Positions 16,788 through 25,949 of a stretch of 64,000 nucleotides of DNA are shown here, in pieces. This DNA comes from RUG11783 sp964599695 (GTDB lineage Bacteria > Bacillota > Clostridia > Oscillospirales > Ruminococcaceae): NCBI GenBank assembly GCA_964599695.1, contig CAZRGP010000001.1, forward strand, positions 1 through 64,000, in the 5' to 3' direction. The notes beneath the pieces were generated by a model. It searched no databases. It saw only the letters and a program-made list of their open reading frames with translations, and was not told the origin of the DNA. How positions within the stretch are numbered: the stretch's first letter is position 1; each line of letters starts with the position of its first letter. Position numbers and translations under genes: made by a program.

Positions 16788-19700
16788 GCTTTTTTATTAT
16801 CCTTCTCCTGCGCCGCGGTCTCCCGCAGCACATCCAGTATTTTGAAGATGGGATCCAGCGGATCCTCCCCGCTCTTCAGGCTGATCGCCAGGTACTTCTT
16901 TCCCTTCGCCGCGTAGAAGACACGGCCGGGGATCTCGGAGACAGCGTTCTTCACCTGCTCCATGGAATAATCGTCGCAGTACATCAGCACCGTGTCCTTC
17001 TGCTGGCGGATCTCATAGATGCCAAGCCTCGCCGCGTTGGCGCGGGCAGAGGAAACGGAACACAGCAGACGCACCGGTTCCGGCAGAGGTCCGAAGCGGT
17101 CTTTCAGCTCGGCCACCGCGTCGTCGTAGTCCGCCTTGTCGGTCACATCCGCGATCCGCTTGTACATCTCGATGCGGTTCTCGTTGTCCTCGATATAGCT
17201 CTCGGGAATATAGGCGGAGATCTGCAGATCGATCTTGCACTCCTTGGCGGTCTCCGGCGCGGGAAGTCCCTGCTCGTCCCGGACAGCCTGCTCCAGGATC
17301 CTCACGTAGGTGTCGTATCCCACGTTCTGGATATGTCCGCTCTGTCTCGCGGAAAGCACGCTGCCCGCTCCGCGGATCTGAAGATCCCTCATGGCGATCT
17401 TGAAGCCGGATCCGAAGGAGGTGAAATCCCGGATGGCGGCGAGACGCTTGGAGGAGACTTCGGTCAGGATCTTGTCCTTGCGGAACAGGAACCAGGCGTA
17501 AGCCCTCCGGCTGGAGCGGCCTACCCTTCCGCGGATCTGGTACAGCTGCGCCAGTCCGAGATGATCCGCATCCTCCACGATGAGGGTGTTGCAGTTGGAG
17601 ACATCCACTCCCGTCTCGATGATGGTGGTACAGACGAGGATATCACACTCCCCTTCCACCAGCTTCTTCCAGACCTCGGATAGGGCTTCCTCGTTCATCT
17701 GCCCGTGGGCCACTTCCACCCTGGCCTCCGGGATCATATTTCTCAGTTTGTCTGCCGTCCGGTCGATGGTCTCCACCCGGTTGTGCAGGTAATACACCTG
17801 GCCGCCGCGGCTCAGTTCTCTCTTGATGGCGTTGCGGACGGTGGCTTCGTCATACTCCGCCACGTAGGTCTGGACCGGATGCCGGTCCACCGGCGGGTTC
17901 TCGATGACGCTCATGTCCCGGATCCCGCTCATTGCCATGTTCAGCGTTCTCGGGATCGGGGTAGCGGAAAGGGTGAGCACATCCACATTGGGGAACTTCT
18001 CCTTGAGTTTCTCCTTGTGTGCCACACCGAAGCGCTGCTCCTCGTCGATGATGAGCAGTCCCAGTTTCCTGAACTGAACGTCCTTCTGAAGCAGCCTGTG
18101 TGTTCCCACTGCAATATCCACCGATCCGTTGCGGATCCCTGCCACTCCCGCCTTGATCTCTTTGGGAGAGGCGAACCGGGACAGCATGGTCACCTTGATG
18201 GGATAGGCCTCCATCCTCTCCAGGATGGTGCGGTAGTGCTGAAGCGCCAGGATGGTGGTCGGGACGAGGAAGGCCACCTGGTATCCGTCCGATATGGCCT
18301 TGAAGGCGGCGCGCAGCGCCACCTCGGTCTTCCCGACGCCCACATCGCCGCACAGCAGGCGGTCCATGGGCTTTCTGGACTCCATGTCCTTCTTGATCTC
18401 GTCGCTGCTTCGCAGCTGGTCGTCCGTCTCCTCATAAGGGAAGCGCAGCTCAAAATCCCTCTGCCAGTCGGTGTCCTCCGAGAAAGCGATCCCCTCGGTC
18501 TTCTCCCTCTTGGCATAGAGCTCGATCAGTTCCTTCGCCATCTCCCGGACAGAGCGGTAGACTTTCTGCTTGGTCTTCTGCCACTCTCCGGAATTGAGGC
18601 GGTCCAGTGGCACCTTACCGTCATCCTTCGAAGAGATGTACGGGGTTACCATATCCAGTCCGGTGACAGGCACATACAGGGTGTCCCCGTCCCGGTAGCG
18701 TATCTTGATGTAATCCGCCACAAAGCCGTGGTGGTCGATGCGATTGATGCCGTCGAAGACGCCGATGCCGTGGTTCCGGTGGACGACATAGTCCCCTACC
18801 TTCAGGTCCTCCAGGCTTCCGAACACTTCGGAGGATTTCTTCGGTCTCTGGGAGACCTTTCTCACCTGCTTCGCCTCGTTGGAGGAGGTGATGAGCGCGA
18901 TCTTCAAAGGCGAGATCTCGAATCCGGAGGACAGCATCCCCTTCATCACGGAGACCTTTCCCTCATTCGGGAACCCTTCAAAACCAGTCTGAGCCGGGAT
19001 CCCTTCCGCCATCAGGTCGTCGCACAGCGCCTTGGCGCCGCGGTCGGTGCCCGCAAGCACCGCCACACGGTAGCCCGCGTAGAGATAGCCCTGCAGGTCC
19101 TCCTTCAGGACCGACACCTCTCCGGACCAACGGGGTACCGCGTTGGAGTTCACGTTCACGATGGTCTCGAGAGGGATGTCCCCCACAGCGCGGGGGAAGA
19201 CATCGCACAGGATCCGGTTCCTGCCGGACACCGCCTCCGGGTAGACGGTATAGTACTGGCCCAGGACAGGATCATACATCCCGTTGGCAGCCAGGGACTC
19301 CATATCAAAGGTGTAGCGTTCCATAAGGGAGCGGTACCGCTCCTCCAGCTCCTTGGGCTCCGCCAGGAATACCACAGCCTCCGGCAGATAGTCCAGGACC
19401 GTTTCCGGAGAAGCATAGCAAGCGGCCATGTAGCGGTCGGTGCAGACGGGCAAGACGCCTTCCTGCAGTTCTGCGAGATCCCGCTTTATGGCAGCCGAGA
19501 GCTGTCCCTCCGGAAGTTTCTTCAAAAACTCCCGGATGGTCTCCACCGCGTCGTCCCCCAGGGAGATCTCCCTTGCGGGAGGAATCTCGCAGCGGGACCG
19601 GTCCACGGTCCTGCGCTGGGTATCCACGGCAAATTCCGCGATCCTCTCGATCTCGGTGTCAAAGAACTCCACACGGACCGGCATATCCCGGTCCACGGGG

Positions 19701-20245
19701 AACACGTCCAGGATGCCGCCCCTCTGGGCATACTGTCCCCTGCCTTCCACCTTGTCGCAGCGGGTGTATCCCGCGGAGATGAGTCTCGCGCAGAGCGCCC
19801 GGATCTCCGCTTCACCCCCCTGCTCCAGGACGATCCCGCGGTGCAGGTAGATCTCTTTGGGCATAGTGAGCAGGCACATGGCCTCCAGGGAACAGCAGAC
19901 CACCTTCAGCTGCCCTCTCGCGGCCTTGCCGAGAGCGGTGAGCCTGGCGATCTCCTCGTCATGGGAGATACCTTCCACATCCAGCAGTGTTACCTCCCTG
20001 GAAGGGAGCGCCTCCACCTCGGTGAGTCCGAGGGCTCTCATATCCTCCGCCGCGCGGTATGCGTCCCCGTCGCTGTCGCACACAAAGATCACCGGTCTTC
20101 CCGATGCCATGGCGAACGCCGCGGCGGACACGGTCCGGTGGATCTTATGCACGCCAAACAGCGCCGCCGATCTTCCCGGTTTCTTCACCGCGGAGATGAG
20201 GTTCTGTATGGGTTCGGTTTTGGCCAGTTCCTGAAGGATGGTCAT
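16784..20245 (-). CDS. mfd: Transcription-repair coupling factor
   Basis: A 1153-residue DNA translocase that removes stalled RNA polymerase and recruits UvrA. The N-terminal UvrB-like part is followed by the RNA-polymerase-interacting (CarD-like) domain starting at LKVGDYVVHRNHGIGVFDG (about residue 490). The helicase core has Walker A CGDVGVGKTEVALRA (about 635), the DEEQ box in IIDEEQRFGV, LSATPIPRTLNM and the RecG-type QIRGRVGRS. The C-terminal TRCF domain follows. Length and all motifs are intact. It is six bases after pth and overlaps trmL, forming a pth-mfd-trmL unit. Confidence 0.97.
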   Translation of the reverse strand: MTILQELAKTEPIQNLISAVKKPGRSAALFGVHKIHRTVSAAAFAMASGRPVIFVCDSDGDAYRAAEDMRALGLTEVEALPSREVTLLDVEGISHDEEIARLTALGKAARGQLKVVCCSLEAMCLLTMPKEIYLHRGIVLEQGGEAEIRALCARLISAGYTRCDKVEGRGQYAQRGGILDVFPVDRDMPVRVEFFDTEIERIAEFAVDTQRRTVDRSRCEIPPAREISLGDDAVETIREFLKKLPEGQLSAAIKRDLAELQEGVLPVCTDRYMAACYASPETVLDYLPEAVVFLAEPKELEERYRSLMERYTFDMESLAANGMYDPVLGQYYTVYPEAVSGRNRILCDVFPRAVGDIPLETIVNVNSNAVPRWSGEVSVLKEDLQGYLYAGYRVAVLAGTDRGAKALCDDLMAEGIPAQTGFEGFPNEGKVSVMKGMLSSGFEISPLKIALITSSNEAKQVRKVSQRPKKSSEVFGSLEDLKVGDYVVHRNHGIGVFDGINRIDHHGFVADYIKIRYRDGDTLYVPVTGLDMVTPYISSKDDGKVPLDRLNSGEWQKTKQKVYRSVREMAKELIELYAKREKTEGIAFSEDTDWQRDFELRFPYEETDDQLRSSDEIKKDMESRKPMDRLLCGDVGVGKTEVALRAAFKAISDGYQVAFLVPTTILALQHYRTILERMEAYPIKVTMLSRFASPKEIKAGVAGIRNGSVDIAVGTHRLLQKDVQFRKLGLLIIDEEQRFGVAHKEKLKEKFPNVDVLTLSATPIPRTLNMAMSGIRDMSVIENPPVDRHPVQTYVAEYDEATVRNAIKRELSRGGQVYYLHNRVETIDRTADKLRNMIPEARVEVAHGQMNEEALSEVWKKLVEGECDILVCTTIIETGVDVSNCNTLIVEDADHLGLAQLYQIRGRVGRSSRRAYAWFLFRKDKILTEVSSKRLAAIRDFTSFGSGFKIAMRDLQIRGAGSVLSARQSGHIQNVGYDTYVRILEQAVRDEQGLPAPETAKECKIDLQISAYIPESYIEDNENRIEMYKRIADVTDKADYDDAVAELKDRFGPLPEPVRLLCSVSSARANAARLGIYEIRQQKDTVLMYCDDYSMEQVKNAVSEIPGRVFYAAKGKKYLAISLKSGEDPLDPIFKILDVLRETAAQEKDNKKA

Positions 20246-20250
20246 ATGGA

Positions 20251-20862
20251 TTATTTTCCTTTTCCGTTGTATTTGCTCTGGGCCAGGGTGAAGTCCCCGC
20301 CGATCATCAGATCCACGGCGCCTTCGATGTCCGGATAGCGCTTCCGGACCGCCTCCATATCCTCTTTGGAGGGTTTGCCGAGCACGAAGTCCACCAGCTC
20401 ATCGCCGGATGGAGCTTCCCCGCCCACTCCGATCTTGATTCGGAGGAATCCGTCGCTTCCCAGTTGGGAGATGATGCTCTTGAGTCCGTTGTGTCCGCCG
20501 GCGGAACCCTTGTCCCTGAGACGTATGGTGCCTGCCGGAAGGGTGATGTCGTCGCACAGGACGATGACATGATCCGCGGGGACCTTGTAGAAGCGGGCAG
20601 CTTCCCCGATGCTGTCCCCGGACCGGTTCATATAGGTCATGGGTTTGAGGAAAAGCACCTGCTCCTCCCCCACCTTCGCCGTGCCGGTGAGACCCTGGAA
20701 CTTGCTGCGGGTAACCGATACGCCTTTCCTGTCCGCCAGGTAATCCAGCGCCAGGAATCCCATATTGTGCCGGGTTCCCTTGTATTTCTCGTCCGGATTG
20801 CCGAGACCTGCCACGATCCAGGTCACTCCGGTCTGTTTTTTTCTGAATAGATTCCGAAACAT
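20251..20862 (-). CDS. pth: Peptidyl-tRNA hydrolase
   Basis: Releases tRNA from peptidyl-tRNA that drops off ribosomes. The 203-residue protein has the Pth motifs VAGLGNPDEKYKGTRHNMGF (catalytic His), LKPMTYMNRSG (substrate Asn), VLCDDITLPAG and SAGGHNGLKSI. The ATG at 20862 is preferred to a GTG at 20877, as GAAAGG stands seven bases before it. The N-terminal FRNLFRKKQTG segment is slightly longer than in most homologues. It sits immediately before mfd, a conserved Firmicutes pairing. Confidence 0.95.
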   Translation of the reverse strand: MFRNLFRKKQTGVTWIVAGLGNPDEKYKGTRHNMGFLALDYLADRKGVSVTRSKFQGLTGTAKVGEEQVLFLKPMTYMNRSGDSIGEAARFYKVPADHVIVLCDDITLPAGTIRLRDKGSAGGHNGLKSIISQLGSDGFLRIKIGVGGEAPSGDELVDFVLGKPSKEDMEAVRKRYPDIEGAVDLMIGGDFTLAQSKYNGKGK

Positions 20863-20885
20863 ATTTTTGCCTTTCACACCGCAAG

Positions 20886-20910
20886 CCCCGGGATGGAACC
20901 ATCCCAGGGG
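20886..20910. repeat. Hairpin between lepA and pth
   Basis: CCCCGGGATGG (20886-20896) pairs with CCATCCCAGGGG (20899-20910) with one mismatch and a tiny loop. It lies between the lepA stop and the pth start. There is no clear T-run on the minus strand, so it may be a transcript-stabilising or partial terminating stem. Confidence 0.5.
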
Positions 20911-20930
20911 GTGTCGTTCTTTTCTGATGC

Positions 20931-22739
20931 TCAGTCGTCCAGTTTCAGGACGGCCGTAAATGCCTCACTCGGGACCTCCACGCTGCCGAACTTCCGCATG
21001 CGCTTCTTTCCCTCTTTCTGCTTTTCCAGCAGTTTCTTCTTCCTGGAGATATCTCCGCCGTAGCACTTGGCGAGAACGTCCTTGCGAAGGGCTTTCACCG
21101 TCTCCCTCGCGATGATCTTTCCGCCCACTGCGGCCTGGATGGCAACCTCGAACAGCTGACGGGGGATGTACTCCTTGAGTTTCTCCGCCGTCTTGCGTCC
21201 CCTCGCGTAGGCGTTGTCCGCGAACACGATGAAGGACAGGGCGTCGATCTGGTCTCCCGCGATAAGGAAGTCCAGACGGACCAGCTTGCTCTCCCGGTAT
21301 CCCTTCATCTCGTAATCGAAGGAGGCGTAGCCTTTGGTCCGGCTCTTGAGGGCGTCGAAGAAGTCGTAGATGATCTCCGCCAGCGGCAGCTCATAGTGCA
21401 GATCCACCCTGGTCTTGTCCAGGTACTGCATGTCGTAGTAGATGCCGCGCCGGCTCTGGCACAGATCCATGATGGACCCCACATAGTCCGTAGGGGTAAA
21501 GATATGGGCATCCACCACCGGCTCCTCCGTCTTCGCGATGAGGGCGGGATCCGGATAGGATGTGGGGTTGTCGATCTCCAGCACTTCGCCACTGGTCATG
21601 GTGATGCGGTATACGACGCTGGGTATGGTGGTGATCAGATCCAGGTCAAACTCCCGCTCCAGCCGCTCGGTGATGATCTCCAGGTGGAGAAGTCCGAGGA
21701 AGCCGCAGCGGAACCCGAATCCAAGTGCTCCGGATGTCTCCGGTTCGTAGGACAGGGACGCGTCGTTGAGAGCCAGCTTGGCCAGCGCGTCCTTCAGGGA
21801 TTCGTAATCCCCTCCGTCCGCGGGATAGACGCCGCAGAACACCATGGGCACCGCCTTGCGGTATCCGGGGAGGGCCTTCTCGCAGGGTCTCTCCGCCATG
21901 GTGACGGTGTCACCGACACGGGTATCCGCCACGTTCTTGATGCTGGCAGTGATGTATCCGACCTCTCCGGCAGAGAGCTCGCTGCAGGGCTCATGGGAGA
22001 GGGCGCGCATGTGGCCCACCTCCACCACCTGGAACTCAGCTCCCGTTGCCATCATTCGGATGCGGTCTCCGGGCTTTACCTTGCCGTCGAAGACTCGGAT
22101 ATAGGTGATGACTCCCTTGTAACTGTCATAGGCGGAGTCAAAGATCAGACACTTCAGAGGCGCGTCCGGATCCCCCTTCGGCGCGGGGATGTCGGTGACG
22201 ATCCTCTCCAGGACCTCCTCCACGTTGGTCCCCAGCTTCGCGGAGATGAGCGGAGCATCGTCCGCGGGGATCCCCACGAAGTCCTCCAGCTCGATCTTGC
22301 ACCGCTCCGGATCCGCAGAGATCAGGTCGATCTTGTTGATGACCGGAAGGATCTCCAGATCGTTGTCCACTGCCAGATAGGCGTTAGCCAGAGTCTGTGC
22401 CTCCACTCCCTGGGTGGCGTCCACGATGAGGATCGCCCCTTCGCAGGCCGCGAGGGAACGGGACACCTCATAGTTGAAGTCCACATGTCCGGGGGTGTCG
22501 ATGAGGTTGAATTCGTATGTGTTTCCATCTTTCGCCTTGTAGGAAAGGGACACGGCGCTGGCCTTGATGGTGATGCCGCGCTCCTGTTCCAGTTCCATTC
22601 CGTCCAGCAGCTGGCCGCGCATATCGCGCGACGAAACAGACCCCGTCAGCTCCAGAATGCGGTCTGCCAGGGTGGACTTTCCATGATCGATATGGGCGAT
22701 GATGGAGAAATTTCGGATGAATTTCTGTTTGTTTTCCAT
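20931..22739 (-). CDS. lepA: Elongation factor 4 (ribosome back-translocase)
   Basis: A 602-residue translational GTPase. The G domain has AHIDHGKSTLADR (G1), the RGITI motif (G2), LIDTPGHVDF (G3) and NKIDL (G4). The EF4-specific C-terminal domain ends with RKDVLAKCYGGDISRKKKLL and GKKRMRKFGSVEVP, the tRNA/ribosome-contacting tail. The ATG at 22739 gives the start seen in the family (MENKQKFIRNFSIIAH). No Shine-Dalgarno is evident there, and a promoter ends almost at the ATG. An in-frame ATG at 22799 has a weak GAAAGAG site and would add 20 residues. Confidence 0.95.
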   Translation of the reverse strand: MENKQKFIRNFSIIAHIDHGKSTLADRILELTGSVSSRDMRGQLLDGMELEQERGITIKASAVSLSYKAKDGNTYEFNLIDTPGHVDFNYEVSRSLAACEGAILIVDATQGVEAQTLANAYLAVDNDLEILPVINKIDLISADPERCKIELEDFVGIPADDAPLISAKLGTNVEEVLERIVTDIPAPKGDPDAPLKCLIFDSAYDSYKGVITYIRVFDGKVKPGDRIRMMATGAEFQVVEVGHMRALSHEPCSELSAGEVGYITASIKNVADTRVGDTVTMAERPCEKALPGYRKAVPMVFCGVYPADGGDYESLKDALAKLALNDASLSYEPETSGALGFGFRCGFLGLLHLEIITERLEREFDLDLITTIPSVVYRITMTSGEVLEIDNPTSYPDPALIAKTEEPVVDAHIFTPTDYVGSIMDLCQSRRGIYYDMQYLDKTRVDLHYELPLAEIIYDFFDALKSRTKGYASFDYEMKGYRESKLVRLDFLIAGDQIDALSFIVFADNAYARGRKTAEKLKEYIPRQLFEVAIQAAVGGKIIARETVKALRKDVLAKCYGGDISRKKKLLEKQKEGKKRMRKFGSVEVPSEAFTAVLKLDD

Positions 22740-22748
22740 GTATTCTAA

Positions 22749-22777
22749 ATTATATAGAAAAGCTTCTTTCCCGACAA
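22749..22777 (-). promoter_or_regulatory. Promoter abutting the lepA start codon
   Basis: On the minus strand TTGTCG (22777-22772), a 17-base spacer and TATAAT (22754-22749) are followed by only nine bases before the ATG. Initiation at the usual distance would yield a leader of a few bases at most. Confidence 0.5.
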
Positions 22778-22844
22778 GATTATGCCGGAAGAAACTCATT
22801 CAACAAACTCTTTCAGCGGATTATGATTATTCTCCTATAAAACG

Positions 22845-22880
22845 AAACGACCGCTTTCCCAACTAGGGCAAGGATCGTTT
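22845..22880 (-). terminator. Probable terminator of the toxin-antitoxin operon
   Basis: AAACGA (22845-22850) pairs with TCGTTT (22875-22880), with CCC/GGG pairing inside. On the minus strand the second arm runs into CGTTTTAT. It lies between the toxin gene and lepA. The stem is interrupted, so the call is moderate. Confidence 0.45.
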
Positions 22881-23010
22881 TTGCAATTACTCGAACTGAC
22901 ATTTACGGCATCTCGACTACGGTTTTTTTGAGAGACAGTTTTTCCAGATTGTAGTGTATTTCTTCTCTTTCTACGGTTTTCTGCAATTTGACTGCCAACA
23001 ATCTCCTTTG

Positions 23011-23289
23011 TTACATGTCGAGCAGATCACTATGCGTTCCTGTCCGTACTGCAGTCAATATGAGAGATTTGTTATCGGTATAGTATATTAATAGCCAATC
23101 TGGAAGAATATGACACTCTCTATGCCCTGTATACTGACCAACCAATGCATGGTCGTGATACTTCTCTTCCAACGACTCTCCTGCTAACAAGGTGTCAATT
23201 ACGTTTTCTAGAAGCCTCATGTCCATGCCTCGCTTTTGGCACCGCTTATAGTCCTTGCGGAACTTTCCAGTCGTTTTTAATTCCATCAT
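23011..23289 (-). CDS. Type II toxin, RelE/YafQ-like mRNA interferase
   Basis: A 92-residue basic protein with the RelE/ParE fold signature: FRKDYKRCQKRGMDM near the N-terminus, LEEKYHDHALVGQYTGHRECHI in the middle with YafQ-type Lys/His residues, WLLIYYTDN and VRTGTHSDLL at the C-terminus. YafQ relatives cleave mRNA on the ribosome. The start codon overlaps the antitoxin stop by four bases (ATGA), giving the usual antitoxin-toxin coupling. All parts look intact, so the pair may be functional. Confidence 0.9.
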   Translation of the reverse strand: MMELKTTGKFRKDYKRCQKRGMDMRLLENVIDTLLAGESLEEKYHDHALVGQYTGHRECHILPDWLLIYYTDNKSLILTAVRTGTHSDLLDM

Positions 23290-23570
23290 TTCCCATCAAG
23301 CTCCGCAAACAATTCACCTGCGGAATGATAGGCCTTTGCTTCTATCCTTCCTGCAGCAATGTCTTCAGCCTCTTTCATAGCAGCTTCTGTCTCCTTGTTA
23401 AATCGCGGAATTCGAACATCAAAGGGAATCCCTCCGACAAGAAGAGACTGAGAGATGAACATATTCACGGCCTGCGCAAGTGTCATCCCAAGAGCACGGT
23501 ACAAGATCTCCGCATCTGTTTTTTTCTGTTCTTCAATACGCATATTGAAATTGGCTGTTTTTGTTGCCAT
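23286..23570 (-). CDS. Antitoxin, RelB/DinJ family
   Basis: A 94-residue partner of the toxin. The N-terminal ribbon-helix-helix DNA-binding part (TANFNMRIEEQKKTDAE, then LGMTLAQAVNMFISQ) matches RelB/DinJ, and the C-terminal half would wrap the toxin. AAGGTG stands six bases before the ATG at 23570, which is why this start is chosen. A TTGCAA and a TATAAG motif about 15 bases apart on the minus strand (23630-23595 region) could be the promoter, which such antitoxins repress themselves. Confidence 0.9.
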   Translation of the reverse strand: MATKTANFNMRIEEQKKTDAEILYRALGMTLAQAVNMFISQSLLVGGIPFDVRIPRFNKETEAAMKEAEDIAAGRIEAKAYHSAGELFAELDGK

Positions 23571-23696
23571 CGAAATCACCTTCTTTCTGCTAACATCTTA
23601 TAGCATTTGTATTACTTTTGCAAGTATTTGTGACATTACCGTTTACCACAAATATAGAACTACTTCTCTTCTTAATCTTCTCCTGTATACAGAACA

Positions 23697-23725
23697 CCGT
23701 AAGTCCTTCGCAGGAGGCCTTACGG
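23697..23725 (-). terminator. Hairpin after the M20 peptidase gene
   Basis: CCGTAAG (23697-23703) pairs with CTTACGG (23719-23725), with AGGaC/GCCT pairing inside. It follows the stop of the leftward M20 gene (23750). The T-run on the minus strand is weak. Confidence 0.5.
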
Positions 23726-23749
23726 TGAGCCATTTCAGATTCTTACAGA

Positions 23750-25195
23750 TCAATATCTGCCGATAGGAGGTTGAACATATTCCGGAAGCGGGCAGGTATA
23801 TTTTCCGCCGTTTTTCCTCAGCAGCTCCTGACGCGCTTTCTCGATCAGTTCAGGCTGTTCCATGGTGTACACGGCAGCGAGCGCCATGACCTCCGCCGCC
23901 TTGAGCATTCCCTTCATCCCAATGGAGGAATTGGAATAGGCAGTGTTCTGCCAGGAGTGACCTACGTTGCCGAGACCGGCCGTAGCGATATGGAGCGTGA
24001 CGGTAGGCGTGGCGTAGCCTACGTCGCCTACGTCGGTGGATCCGGACTCGTAGCGTGTCTCGTTCGGATCGAAAGGTCTTGTCACCGAATCCAGAGGCTT
24101 CTTCAGCATGACGCTCTCCACCTCATCCGGGTCGAAATACTGGGCGAGCTGCTCCAGGATATTCAACTGTGTGCTCTTAGGATAGGTGCGGAAAAACTCC
24201 CCGGCCAGCTTGTACTCCTCTTCCGTCCACTCCGGAGGACCGGCCTCCTCCAGCGCGCGGGACATGACCGGCGCCAGTGTCTTGTTCTGGATGTAGTCCG
24301 AGAACGCCATGGTCACTTCATAGTTCATGGTGGTGCCCGTCATCAGGGCAGCTCCCTTCGCCACATCCACGACGCGCGTGAACAGCTCCTGCATCTGGTT
24401 GACTTTCGGCGCACGGACCTCATATTTGATGACCGTGTGGCTCTGTACCACGTTCGGAGCGGTGCCACCTGCGTTGGAGTAGGCGTAGTGGATCCTCGCC
24501 TGATCGATCATGTGCTCCCTGAGGTAGTTGCAGCCCACATTCATGAGCTCCGCGGCGTCCAGGGCAGATCTTCCCAGGTGCGGTGCGCCGCCGGCGTGGG
24601 ACGAGATCCCGTCGAAAATGAAGTTCGCCCCCATGATGGCCACACTGGATTTCCCCGAGACCTCATTGCGGGAACTGGGGTGCCAGGTATAGGCAAAGTC
24701 CACATCGTCAAAATAACCTGCCCTCGCGATGAACTGCTTGGAGCCTGCGCCTTCCTCGGCGGGGCATCCGAAGTAGAGGATCTTTCCGTCTTTTCCGTTG
24801 TTCACGAGGTAGTTCTTCAGCGCGACTGCGGCGGCAAAGCATCCGGTGCCGAGCAGGTTGTGTCCGCACCCGTGACCGCATCCGCCTGGAACGACCTCCT
24901 CACGGGACGGCTGCCCCGCCACCTGGCTGAGCCCGTCCAGGGCATCATACTCCCCAAGGAAACCGACCACCGGCCTTCCGCTGCCCACGGTATATTCCGC
25001 GATGAAAGCGGTGGGGATACCGGCGATCCCTTTCTCCACTTTGAATTCTTCCGCCTCGAAGGTAGCCTCCAGTTCCGCCGCGGACTTGGTCTCCTCATAG
25101 GAGAGCTCCGCATATCCCCAGATATCCCTGGCGATCCGGATGGTCTCCTCCGCCTTGTCCTTTACATATCCTCTGATCTCTTCCAATGCGCTCAT
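23750..25195 (-). CDS. M20-family amidohydrolase, AbgB-like
   Basis: A 481-residue metallopeptidase resembling the B subunit of p-aminobenzoyl-glutamate hydrolase and other M20D amidohydrolases. Metal-ligand motifs are visible: FLGEYDAL, GGCGHGCGHNLLG, FGCPAEEGAGSK and TWHPSSRNEV. The dimerisation part begins around GISSHAGGAPHLGRSALDA. It probably cleaves an amide bond of an N-acyl or aryl amino acid or a short peptide. It is 19 bases after an amino-acid-type ABC importer, so the imported ligand is likely its substrate; folate-derived aminobenzoyl-glutamate is one option but is not proven. Confidence 0.88.
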   Translation of the reverse strand: MSALEEIRGYVKDKAEETIRIARDIWGYAELSYEETKSAAELEATFEAEEFKVEKGIAGIPTAFIAEYTVGSGRPVVGFLGEYDALDGLSQVAGQPSREEVVPGGCGHGCGHNLLGTGCFAAAVALKNYLVNNGKDGKILYFGCPAEEGAGSKQFIARAGYFDDVDFAYTWHPSSRNEVSGKSSVAIMGANFIFDGISSHAGGAPHLGRSALDAAELMNVGCNYLREHMIDQARIHYAYSNAGGTAPNVVQSHTVIKYEVRAPKVNQMQELFTRVVDVAKGAALMTGTTMNYEVTMAFSDYIQNKTLAPVMSRALEEAGPPEWTEEEYKLAGEFFRTYPKSTQLNILEQLAQYFDPDEVESVMLKKPLDSVTRPFDPNETRYESGSTDVGDVGYATPTVTLHIATAGLGNVGHSWQNTAYSNSSIGMKGMLKAAEVMALAAVYTMEQPELIEKARQELLRKNGGKYTCPLPEYVQPPIGRY

Positions 25196-25214
25196 GATCG
25201 ATATCTCCCTTCTC

Positions 25215-25949
25215 TTACATAACCATGCTCAGAAATCTTCTTGTCGCGGGATCCCTTGGGGAGGCGAACAAAGTCTCAGGACTCCCTTCCTCCTTGATCA
25301 CGCCGTCGCTGATAAACAATATGCGGTTGGACACGTTCCGGGCAAAGCCCATCTCGTGGGTCACGATGACGCAGGTCATTCCGGACCGGACCAGGTCCTG
25401 GATCACATTGAGCACCTCTTTGACCATCTCCGGGTCCAGCGCCGATGTGGGCTCGTCAAAGAGCATCACGTCGGGGTGCATCGCCAGCGCTCTCACGATG
25501 GAGAGACGCTGCTTCTGTCCTCCGGACAGTTTCCTCGGGAATTCCTTCTCCTTATCCAGCAGTCCGACCCGCGCCAGGAGCGCTCTCGCCTCCTCTTCCG
25601 CCTCTGTTTTCGGCAATTTTCTCTCCAGGATCGGAGCCAGCGTGATGTTCTCCAGCACAGTCATATTGGGGAACACATTGAAGTTCTGGAACACCATCCC
25701 GATCTTCTGCCGGTAGGCGGAGATGTTCTTCTTCGCCGCCGTGATATCCTCCCCTTCAAAGAACACCTTCCCGGATGTTGGTTCCTCCAGGAGGTTGAGA
25801 CAACGAAGGAAGGTGGACTTCCCTCCTCCGGAAGGCCCGATGATGGACACGACCTCCCCGCGCCGGATCACGGTGGATATTCCCTTGAGCACCTCCAGTG
25901 ACCCGAAATTCTTGGTCAGGTTCTCGGTGCGGATGATCTCTTCAGTCAC
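25215..25949 (-). CDS. Polar amino acid ABC transporter, ATP-binding subunit
   Basis: A 244-residue GlnQ/HisP-type ATPase. Walker A GPSGGGKST (about residues 39-47), the signature LSGGQKQR (about 141-148), Walker B VMLFDEPTSALDPE (about 160-173) and the H-loop His in VIVTHEMGFA are all intact. Its N-terminus overlaps the permease stop by eight bases. It powers import by the neighbouring permease and lipoprotein. Confidence 0.93.
   Translation of the reverse strand: MTEEIIRTENLTKNFGSLEVLKGISTVIRRGEVVSIIGPSGGGKSTFLRCLNLLEEPTSGKVFFEGEDITAAKKNISAYRQKIGMVFQNFNVFPNMTVLENITLAPILERKLPKTEAEEEARALLARVGLLDKEKEFPRKLSGGQKQRLSIVRALAMHPDVMLFDEPTSALDPEMVKEVLNVIQDLVRSGMTCVIVTHEMGFARNVSNRILFISDGVIKEEGSPETLFASPRDPATRRFLSMVM

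Noticed and set aside
17705..20338. Open frame of 877 codons on the + strand opposite mfd
   Set aside because: Antisense shadow of mfd, whose motifs are all in place on the minus strand. Same judgement for the long + frames at 7878-9509 and 10039-11793 opposite the histidine kinases.
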